The notes under the pieces: generated by a model
Told to the model about the DNA's origin: nothing
The model's input: only the letters and a program-made list of their open reading frames with translations
Databases searched by the model: none
Translations under genes and position numbers: made by a program
In this document: in pieces, positions 54,343 through 64,000 of the stretch
Position numbering within the stretch: position 1 is the stretch's first letter
How the letters are laid out: every line of letters begins with the position of its first letter
DNA from: Medicago truncatula
Lineage: Eukaryota > Streptophyta > Magnoliopsida > Fabales > Fabaceae
Reading direction: 5' to 3'
Assembly (NCBI RefSeq): GCF_003473485.1
Contig: NC_053042.1
Location: 42,126,762 to 42,190,761, forward strand
DNA length: 64,000 bases

Positions 54343-57300
54343 AATGAAATCCTTGAATATTACCATTGATAGATATAATATAAACTTCAGTGATTCAAGT
54401 TAAAGCTGCCAAAAGGCCGATACATTGTTGAAGTGCTCCCTTCAGGATTCAGTGATTCATCAAGATGTTGAAGGAAAAAAAATAGAAGCTGATCATATTC
54501 AACAAAAATTCTGTATTAGACCATTATGATTTAAGCATATACATCCACTAAAGTTTCTGCTCAACATATCACTATAATGTCGTAACCCTACACATCTATA
54601 TCACTACCATACCTTTTCCCTACTGATCTTTGGGAACAAACCAATATTCATTAAGACAGGAAAAATGGCAGTTCAGAATGTTTGAGTAATGAGTAAGCAT
54701 GGCTACTGATGTGTGATCCTATTTAGAATCATGTCCCCAAGTTCATTCTCTGATGTCTGTCTAATCGATCCGTCCACCAAACTCAACATTGGGAAGTTTT
54801 TTTAGTTTGTTCCCTGCAAAACATAATCATTTGAATAAGCCACGTAAAGCACAAGTGATATAGCATTATCATTATCCATGAAAGAATATGTTAACTGTCT
54901 GGCCCATATGACATGTAGATGAAATTTTTCAGTTAATTTAAATTTTAGAGTACAAAATCAGTAAATTAGAAAGTGCACCTAACTTTGTTCTTTTTAATCA
55001 TCACTCCACATGATCATAAAATAAGACAGTTTTTTCCTCTTCATTTGTCGTCCTGTTATTGAAATGTAAAAGCACAACTTTCATACTTCAATAAGTGATC
55101 GATGTCTTGTCACGTTTATCATTCCGTATGCTAGTGAATGAAACACTTGGTATTGAAGATGCTGTTTTAGTGCTAGAGCTTTCATCTCCCAAGTCCTAAT
55201 AGTACACCTTAATTTAACTTGATTAGTTCTTGCATGATATAATGATTTTGGATGATAATTAGTAACGACACTCTTATGCTTTCAATGGTCATTTTCATCT
55301 GTGCTTCAAAGCAGTAAAGCATACAACTTTAGGCTATCAGAACCACGCTGCTCAAATTTATAAGGCATATCACACTATCTTTCTGCAAAATTTCTAATGT
55401 TTCATATCCATCATCTTGTTTGTTTATTTATTTATTTTTGTGTGGAAAATAAAAGGATGATGAATATGTTGTGATGAAGGGATACTTAATTCAGTGCTTG
55501 GTTTATTTCATGGTCAAATTGTCATTGTGATTGATATAGTCGATCTCGTGGACTGAGAAGTTTGGAATACTCAAATTGGCAGAAGCTTGTTTAGAAGGAT
55601 TTCTGAACTATAGGAATGAAAGGTGCATGGAAATAGGCATTTGACTTGGAATTTGTTAGGGAAATCAAAATATCATTCGATACCATGCAAAGGAGAAGCA
55701 AAACAACTGAGTGCTAAATCAAAAATAGACTGGGAAACAAAAAACAGATGTCTCCCACATTATTTAAAGCAATTGACATCCAAGTATTAATCAAAGTAAC
55801 ATTAATAACCATTTTACACCGTTCTTGAGGAAATTTGAACTCTTCAGGTTATAATGTTAAACTATTACCACTAAACTAGTACATGAAGTGTAATTGACAT
55901 GCAAGTATGAGAGAGGATAGAACTTAGAAGTAGAAGAGGCCACTTTTACTTGAGCCAAAATACGATGTGATGAGGGAAGGGGTGATCACTAAAACCTGAG
56001 TTTTTTGGGAAATTAATAATATCCCATGTGACTCTCCTCACTGCTCAGATACATGGTGATAATGGTATGTAAAACTCAGGTATTGTCGCAGAGTCCCCAA
56101 AATTATTGTGATCCTAGTTGTCACTTACATATGATGGAAGTTAGCTACCAACATATGAGGTGGACCAGTGTCAAATGGAAGAGAACATTCATTCAACAAA
56201 TATTTCCTGACTTGGTTGCTCTCCTGAAAAACTTTTTCTGTTTTTTTTCTTCCGTTTTTTACTTCATTTGGGAAAACAGAGTTATTAATTATTACGTCAA
56301 GAATATGGGGTTACAGAAGAAGGCTACAATGCTCAAAATACAGAAGAAGAAGAAGAAGAAGAAGAAGAAGAAAAAGAGAAACATCTGTCAAAAGATGGAT
56401 TTCGATAGTTATGAGGAAAAAAACCTACCAGAAGATTGGTTCTGATGGGTGAGGGGGGCCTCGTAGAGCCACGCCCCTACTTTTTGTATTGATTTTAGGC
56501 TTTTAAGCCACTCCCTTTTTGTATTTTTATTTAAACCATTTTTCACTTTTAATTTCGGTAGTTTAGCATAAACGCAAGATCATGTCCTTGAATTCAACCA
56601 CATGCAATCCTAATTTGTATAGTTGCATGGGCTGTTTGTGAATACGTTGCTCAGCACACAAACTTAATTATTTTTCTAAAAAAATAATCTGCTGCAAAAA
56701 ATAACTGAGTTTAGCTAACATTTGAATTTAAATTAATATTTTCATTAACATTATTCGTGTTTAGATAGATTTATAGTTTAAAGACCCACTACCTTATTTA
56801 TCAAAATTAAAAACTAAATGAGCACTACAAGCTACAATATTTTAAACTCCCAGCTCACATTCAACTGCTCTGCCTAAAGAGAAAAAACTCACATTTACTG
56901 CCATTGCTTCACTTCTAATCACCTTACTGTCAATCAATTCCAACAAAAAATAATCAAATTTAGTTTAAAACATTACCTAGAGAAAAGATTAAAAGTGGGA
57001 TTGAGTTTGACAAACGCCAAAGCAAAACATACTAACAATGGGTCTGTGCATCTCTAACATAATAACAGTAAACAATTCCATAGGACGTTCTTAATATGAC
57101 ATCAGCTTAAAAAAAATTGGCAATTTCCCTTCTAACAAATGAGATGTTTCTAATCTTTCCCCTGCAAATAACGAAATAAATCCAGGATTGGAGACTGGAA
57201 CTCGGCCAAATCAATACAAAAGTGCCTTTGTAAGTAGCATCACTTGAAAAGGGGTTGGGGGATAATATTAAGCACGTGGAAAACTCTAATGGTACCAGTG

Positions 57301-57383
57301 CCAAGAATATGGAGAAAATCAATGGGCGCTTACTTATAAGCAAAGTTTGTAACTTGTAAGGAATCATCAGAAATCACGTCCAT
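54343..57383. other. Spacer between convergent PPR and ASY3 genes
   Basis: Holds the 3' UTRs of both genes, which face each other. Moderately AT-rich with no recognised exon. A (GAA)n run is listed separately. The frame of 130 codons at 56053-56445 runs through that microsatellite and shows no known domain. Confidence 0.4.
56342..56381 (+). repeat. (AGA)n microsatellite
   Basis: About ten AGA/GAA units followed by an interrupted purine tail. Confidence 0.95.
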
Positions 57384-60300
57384 TTAGATACCCTCTTTCA
57401 AGCACATCGTTATAACTTGCTTCAGTTGTAGTAGTTTTCCCCTTGCCATCTGCAGTCAATGAGGATAAAATCAGTTCTACGCGATACACAATGCTTGACT
57501 GGATTAGCATTTTTTTTCTGGCTTCTGTCACTGAAGTTGGCCTTCAGTGGTCTTGCAGTCAATGAATCAAGTATAATTTAACACAATAGTGTGGTATAAT
57601 ACTACAATATATCAGCAGACTAGTAATCCTAGAATTGAGCCATTGGTTGATGACTAACCATTAATTCATTCAGATAAAATCATAAAAAAGACATTGAAAA
57701 CCCAGTGCTGGTGTATATAGTTACTACATCTAACAAATACTTGCCTGCTGCGTGGATGTAATTTTCTTTTGAGCATCATTGAGTTGGACATCCACTGATT
57801 CTTCAACTTGTGATATAAGCTTTTTATGTGCTACTCCTACAATACATAGGATATATTCAAAACTAGATCACAGCCTAGATAATACTTGCCAATAATGCAA
57901 ATGGTAATTTTGCTGCACTTAACCAGAGATTAGATGCAAGAAATCTACCAAATACTAATCCCTTATTGAGTTAAAGCTGACATGGTTGCTGATCAAAATA
58001 TTACAACGAAAACTGATAATTAACAGAAGTGATACAGAAGATGACATAAATGAATGTAAACTGTGTCATGGACTCTAGAGATTAGAGTATAAATCTTTAT
58101 TTACACATAAAAACGGGAAGGGAAAAAAAATCGCACTGCTCCCACTCTTGCTCCCTCCAGCCCACTCCGGCTGGCCCTCAAAGTCTCACCTTATCTTACA
58201 TAAAGTAATATGATACCATCTCTGATAGTCATAAACATATATATATATATATATAACCTAATACAGCTTAACGGGGACTCGGGGAGCAGACAGTGATTTA
58301 GCCCCTCAAAAACTCAGTTGATTCTTAGTTCATGCAAATAACAATGTTTAATAGCAGACTAATGACTGACTGATTCTGTCCCACAACCTGTAGCACGAGA
58401 TGAGACGGCAATGACTATAAACAGCAGCTACCAATGGACCGTGGGTATCCACCTAAAGTGTGCTTACATCCTTAAACCACTTGAGCCCCAATACAATACA
58501 GAGCTAACAAACAAAAACTTCTGCAGGTCATTCAAGTTTCGTCTTAACTACTAATTTATAACAGGATTCAAAAAGATTTAAAACAAGTATTCTAACAGTT
58601 TTAGTATAAGCTTTCTCTCGAACATCTGAGTTGATATTTTGAAGATATATGCAAAAGACATTTTTTTTTTAAAAATAAAACTTCTTTTAGTAAGATTTTA
58701 AGTATAAGTTAATTTTAAATACAAAATAGAGTAACACAGATGCACCGAGTTTTCATACTTTGCTTTTCAAGGGCTCCTTTTATCTCTATCTGATCTGCCT
58801 CGAGATCTTCTACAGTGCTTCTGCAGTCCTGTAGGTGTAGATTAACCTCTTCCTTGAATCTATCGTAGATTAATCTCAGCTGTTTCTGCTGGTCTAAATT
58901 TTTGTTAAGAGGAATAGAATGTGAGAAAAGTAAGAAAGAGAAGATGAAGAAAACATCTATGAAAGTCATGCACAAACATATTCTTATGACAAATGCTATT
59001 AAGAAAGGAAAACATGAGGAAAATATTGGATATGGAATTCTGAAGCAATATACATATATATAGATAGACAATGCAGTAAGTTGTAGAAATGCAAAGTGAG
59101 AAATCAAATGCGGTGATATTTTCAGTAGTACAATCTCATATTCTTAGATGTGAGAGATTCTTCCCTATGCTTTCGGACCTGATATTGTTATACATTTATG
59201 ATCATACTAACATGAAACTTGGTATTTCTGCAAATACAGATGTGAAACATTTGAATTTGTCTTGGACCTACAACTTACAAGCACTTGTATTTTCATTAAC
59301 TTCTCAATTGTGATCAGCAAATTAGCCCGAACTATACAGTTTAAATATAAACAAGATAAATTTTGAATCAATTAATTTTTTATTCTAATATTTTATAATA
59401 AAACCAAAACAAATTAAGTGAACCAAAACAGGTGCCAAAAGAACAATAATGCTGAATCCTTCAAAATAGTCAGCCACCCTTCATCCTAATATATTCTAAG
59501 AATTTAACTTTGAAGTATTAAATGAAATTGTTAAAGCATATAATATCTTGAGAACTTTAAAAGCATTGACTTTTCTCCTTTATAAGGAGAACTATTCAGA
59601 GTCATTATGAGGTTTCAGAACTTTCCAAAGAATATTAAGTGTACAATCATTCATAAAGATATTCTCTTAGACAGAAGGTTTTGGAAATAGAATTTAAAAG
59701 GGAGATATGAAAAGGAGAAAGATGTACAAAATTACCATATTAGTTAAATAAAAACACTAGTATATTTAAGCAAAGAGTGAAGTAGAAAATTTGCTACCTT
59801 CAAATCTTGTTTCTATCCGTTTTCTCTTTGATTTATTGAGATTTGTAAGCTTTCCTCTGAAACATTTTTTTTCAGAAACATATGAATGTTTGAGTCTGTT
59901 CAAGAACACATGTAAGTTTAAGAATTCATTAATCTAATATACGTACAAGTCTGTTTCAATCTGAGAATGAACATCCTGCAGCTGGAAATGTATGTCTTCA
60001 GCAACAGACTTCAAAATTTCTGAGGATTTCTGACTAGTCATCAAATTCAGTTTGTTCTTAAGTTTGGCCAATTCCAAACCGAACAGTTCAACAGCCCTAA
60101 CAATCGGCAAAAATCATACAATTAAAAAAAGATTGTTGAAACATCGGTATAGTATTTTGTACTTTTTCTTACACATAACTAAGTTCATCGTAGAAAAAGA
60201 TAAAACACCTGACAAATCCATCTTGAGTCTGTTCAGAAGCTTCGTCCATCGAATCGCTTTCTTCTATCTCTGATCATTTGTACAATTAAATTAAAGTTTG

Positions 60301-63300
60301 AAGATTAAATACATCAGGATAGCATATTTAGATATTAAATATCAAGTACAAAGAGTAAGTTTTACCTTTTGAAGACACTGAAGCTGGGCTTGTATCATTA
60401 AATTTTATGCCTTTATGTTTGCACAGCCTTTTGACAGGTTTAAGTGTAAAACTTTTCCTCTCAGCAGTATGCTTTGCTCCAGAACCTACACATGAACAGA
60501 AGATGGTTCTGTCATGAAAAGTCAAATAGTATATATAAAGGAGGAAAAAAGATAACATCTGATAGCCCTGATATTGCAACTAAAGTTAAACCAGAAAATG
60601 CATTAAAAGCTAACGGAGGAATTTTAGAAGAGTATGTGCCACACTTTCAGATAACAATTATATATGAAGAATTTTAATTGTCTGCCAACAATTATCAGTG
60701 ACTTTTCATTCATCACGGCTTACAACCACATCTACTGGAGGGAGCTACACAACTAACACTCCATATGAATAGATTTTTTTCCTGGGTTTCAATTTGCAAG
60801 ATGATCCATTGAAAATAATAACTGAACAGGTGCAAGCACCTAGAAACTGTGAACCTGGCAGGTAACTCTAACACCTTATAAGCACCAGTAAATAGTGATG
60901 ACGGAGCACACCTTAATCTCAAATCACAGGTTATGAAGGATGAGATGCATGTTAAATCTGATAAAGACCTATGTAGCATGTAACAAAATAATATAATTAG
61001 CCAAGTAATTATTTCCAATCATGCATTGCATAAAGAACCAACCATCCCTATCCGCATCATCAGAATGATTTGAGAATGAGCGAGACATGTTAGAAAGCCA
61101 ATTTTTTGGAACTTTTACTAAGAAAACATATTTACTAGGAAATGAATAATTCAGAATTTTGAAGAACATACAAGATTGGCATGGCATGGAAACAGAAGAA
61201 AACAAGAGACAAAACATCGGCATATATGTTCATACTTCCTGAGGCTAATGTGTTTGATTTAGTTTTAAGAAGAAATCAGTTATATTAAAACCGCCTGATA
61301 AAAAATAAGTACAAGAAGTTCTGTGAGATGCATCAACTGCAAATTTTATTAAGAGTCTACAAGATAATTCATATTATTTGATGTAAGCCAAACCTTGACG
61401 ACGTCCTTGGATGTTCCTCTCCTCATATGATGAATCTGATGATCCATCCTGCTCTTCTGTCTCTTTCTCCAGAGATTTTTCTTTTCTACGAATAGAATAC
61501 TTTTGTTCCTTCATATGCTGAAGTATATTAAGTAAAGCAAAATACAAAAACACAGCATCTTTAGTTGAAAGACAAAAGACGCAAAAGTATCAACTTGAAA
61601 CACTAGAATAATAAGGATACATGAGACTTGTCTTGTTCCCTTGTTGTGAAGTCTGGCTCCGAAGCCATAAAAGTGCTTAAATTAGGCATGGTCCTCATAG
61701 AAAATCTTGGTCTTTCAGTTGATGCTGGACTATTGACATCATTTGCCTTTTGGTGTGTCTTTGGTGTTGGGCTAGGAGAGCTCAAAGTAGGTGTCTTAAA
61801 TTGAAATGTAGGACTTTGAAATTCATCTTGTGACTTGGCATCATTTTGTGTAGCAGAAATAGTTCTACGCTCTTGCTGGTTTCTATTTTCTGATACCTCA
61901 TGTTCTACACGCTGATCTGTATTGTTCGTTGTTTGTGGCTGGTATAATTCTTTTTTGTGTTCTTTTTTCTGCGTCTTAGGGCTATTTGTATGATAATCAG
62001 CTAAGAAACCACCAAATCCTCCCATTTTATTCCCAAGTGAAAATGTGGCCCCTGCATACAGTGGTGGATCAGTCTTTGAGGTGTCTTGATGAAGTTTATC
62101 TGTGGTATCACTTTCGGTGAAGCAGAGCTTATGTCCCCCTATCTTGGAATTCTTTTCCTGACTCTTTTTCTTTAAAGACACTGAGGAACCATCATTTGGT
62201 AAAGCATCTCGGCCGCCAATCCCTTTTTCTTCAAAAGACAATATACTTTTTTCTTGATGCTTCTCTGCCTCTCTGGTAATTATGGTACTTTTACCCTTTC
62301 CCTGTTGCTTCTGGGAAGACACTTTCTTTCTGGTCCTAGAACGAGTGACTGGCCTTTTACGAGTATGGTCAGGACTTTCTGAATCAGTTTCTATGGTATC
62401 CGAATTCTGTTTGCTCTTAACAAAATCATTTCCCTTCTGGTTCAAGCGCGGCTTGAGTGGTGAACTTTCCTTGTCCTTCTTACAATTGTGAGAGCCTGAA
62501 TCCTGAGTCTTAGGGGAAGAAGTAGTCCCCAATATTTGGCATAGCTTCATCCTCAAATTTTCAGTACTGTTTTCTGTTCTAGGTGTCTTGTCTTCTGCCT
62601 TTGTTTTATCAGTCTCAAAGACTTTAGGTGTGGTGGTAAATGTAAATTCCTCTACCCTTTCTTCAGCACTCCCATCCTTCTTTCCCTTCTTTCTGGAGCT
62701 TCTGCTAGTATCGCCATCAAACTTCTTGTAATTATTAGAAGGAAATTTCAAAGTTTGATATGAAAAAAACTGAACCCCAGCTCCACACCCTTTTCCATGA
62801 GGCTCATCCTTCTTCCCCCCAGAAGAGACCAGTAAACTAGCGGTTTTGTTGGCTTGATGATTTTCCTCTGTAGTAGGCGATTTAGACATCCAAGAACCCT
62901 CCACCGCTTTTGGACCTACAATTTGCTTCTCTTTAGCAGAAACTGTTGTCCCTCCTACAGCCTTGCTTTCTCCTGTGTTGATATTTCCCATCTTAGAGGT
63001 TACCCTTTCTGTATTTGGCACGACAGGTCCATCCCCTTTCTTAGGTCCGCTTCTTGAGCTGGCTTTCGATTCTGCCATAACTCCTATGGAAATTTTCCTT
63101 GACTGGCTAGACGGATGAATGCTTCCCATACTCCGACAGTCATTCATATGCTCCTGAAAATATAGTTCAAATCCATGAATATCTTAATATAATTTTTCAC
63201 TTAAAAATAGAAACACTGCAACTAAAATCATAATTAATCCTAGCCTTTAATGTTCAAAAAAATTACACTAAAAAATTATACACAGCCTTTGTTTCTAACA

Positions 63301-63555
63301 CTTACATACAGCTATTATGAATGCTCAGGGAGCATTTGCAACAGAATAAACCAGAAATCATCAAAACAATATTTAAATGAGAAATTAACAGCAATGAATA
63401 AACCTAATCAAACAAAGTACTAGTACCAATTTCTAGACTATCATAAGTAAAATATGCAAAAGTCACAGCAACCAAACTAAACCACAGTTCATTAAAGTTG
63501 CGGAGGTTTCTAGTCTACTTACATCGTGCAGAATTTTCCGCGCTTCAGTATCCAT
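57384..63555 (-). CDS. ASY3: Meiotic chromosome-axis protein ASY3/PAIR3-like, 790 aa, ten exons
   Basis: ASY3 (PAIR3 in rice) is a coiled-coil protein of the meiotic axis that works with ASY1/PAIR2 in pairing, synapsis and crossover formation. Minus-strand exons: 63555-63523, 63153-61621, 61517-61394, 60485-60366, 60269-60209, 60096-59947, 59856-59798, 58893-58759, 57836-57745, 57449-57384. The joined frame is 2373 nt without a stop, close to the roughly 793-aa Arabidopsis protein. Near the N-terminus SSQSRKISIGVMAESK matches the conserved family block. The 1533-nt exon 2 encodes a long Lys/Ser-rich disordered region. Exons 6-10 encode the C-terminal coiled coil (AVELFGLELAKLKNKLNLM, LEKQ, QVEESVDVQLNDAQ), ending MARGKLLQLKQVITMCLKEG. 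Nine introns: eight GT-AG, while intron 9 (57744-57450) appears to have a GC donor (CAG|GCAAGT). Exon 5 could use an acceptor 2 bp away, but that breaks the frame. A TA run sits in intron 8. Confidence 0.9.
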
Positions 63556-64000
63556 TGTTAGTCACAATCTGGCAATTTCAGTTAAGCAAGAACACCATTA
63601 ACTGACCTGAAAATGTAACAACCCAATTTTAGCAAGTAATTTCAGTGTAAAACACAATAAACCCACAGATCAAAAGCTTAAATCAAAATTGTGGGAGAAA
63701 CTCATCGCTCATGAATCAAAGGAACAAATCCACCGTTTGAAAGCAAGATGCAAATAACAACCTCAAAACTTAAGAAAATAAAAATCATGCAAAATCATTT
63801 GAAGGGAATAACAAAAAAAAAAAACGAAGAAAAAATTAAGCTGAATAACACTCGAAACAAACTACGAAATTGAACTAAATAATTGAACATGTGAAAAAGA
63901 AACCCTGGAAAAAAGAGGAAATGAAGAATTCAGAAAATGAAGAGAATAATCGGAACTAAAATAAACGTAATCTCAGCTCAACAATTGAAGTTTAATCTGA
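63556..64000. other. 5' flank of the ASY3-like gene
   Basis: Upstream side of the minus-strand ASY3-like gene, probably 5' UTR and promoter. A CTGACCT at 63603-63609 reads AGGTCAG on the minus strand and could mark a 5' UTR splice donor or acceptor, but nothing confirms it. No other gene starts here. Confidence 0.35.

Noticed and set aside
56053..56445. 130-codon frame before the ASY3 3' end
   Set aside because: It runs through an (AGA)n microsatellite and has no recognisable domain or splice context.
60969..61223. Extra exon of the ASY3-like gene in intron 3 (SNMSRSFSNHSDDADRDGW)
   Set aside because: Exon 3 (61517-61394) joins exon 4 (60485-60366) in frame without it, and I see no family match for this stretch.
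1..64000. CRISPR array, prokaryotic operon or phage-like system
   Set aside because: The window has spliced plant genes and plant transposons; no regularly spaced repeat-spacer pattern or operon structure is present.

Overview
The window is nuclear DNA from a flowering plant, most likely a cool-season (galegoid) legume such as Medicago, Trifolium or Pisum. It is very AT-rich, has spliced genes with plant-type GT-AG introns, and its spaces are filled with small terminal-inverted-repeat elements, Sirevirus-like LTR sequence and tRNA-type SINEs of the kind common in legumes. The species call is inference; no marker gene fixes it.

Layout. At the left edge (754-1917, +) are the last two exons of a COQ8/ABC1 atypical kinase gene, followed at about 2963-3275 by a decayed duplicate of its last exon and 3' flank. 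A complete 12-exon pectin acetylesterase gene follows (4631-7938, +). The interval 8.7-12.7 kb holds four small transposons: an inverted pair of one MITE family, a Stowaway-like MITE between them, and a 690-bp hAT-like element with an 8-bp target duplication. An intronless, frameshifted GPI8/PIG-K transamidase copy lies at 13067-14174 (+). A three-exon R2R3-MYB gene of the MYB61/MYB86 type lies at 16376-17817 (-).

From 18 to 39 kb I find no intact gene. The space holds two dead LINE fragments, SINE remnants, LTR scraps, several MITEs, a ~1-kb tandem duplication (26.3-28.2 kb) and a 3.0-kb MULE-like element (28804-31817) interrupted by a probable Sirevirus-like LTR. An intact five-exon cytochrome P450 gene, CYP709B-like, spans 39666-47276 (-). 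Its 5.4-kb second intron carries a nested stack: a MULE-like element containing a Helitron 3' portion with a broken RPA1-like gene, plus a separate 618-bp MITE with a perfect 9-bp target duplication.

The right part has a single-exon PLS-class PPR gene (52123-54342, +) and, facing it tail to tail, a complete ten-exon meiotic axis gene of the ASY3/PAIR3 type (57384-63555, -), one of whose introns appears to use a GC donor.

The genes serve unrelated functions: ubiquinone biosynthesis, cell-wall deacetylation, GPI anchoring, transcription, P450 oxidation, organelle RNA processing and meiosis. Nothing suggests a gene cluster or a new multi-gene system. The most unusual content is the frameshifted soluble-type GPI8 copy, the nested MULE/Helitron stack inside the P450 intron, and the repeated use of TAAAATAAA-like 9-bp insertion sites by different TIR elements.
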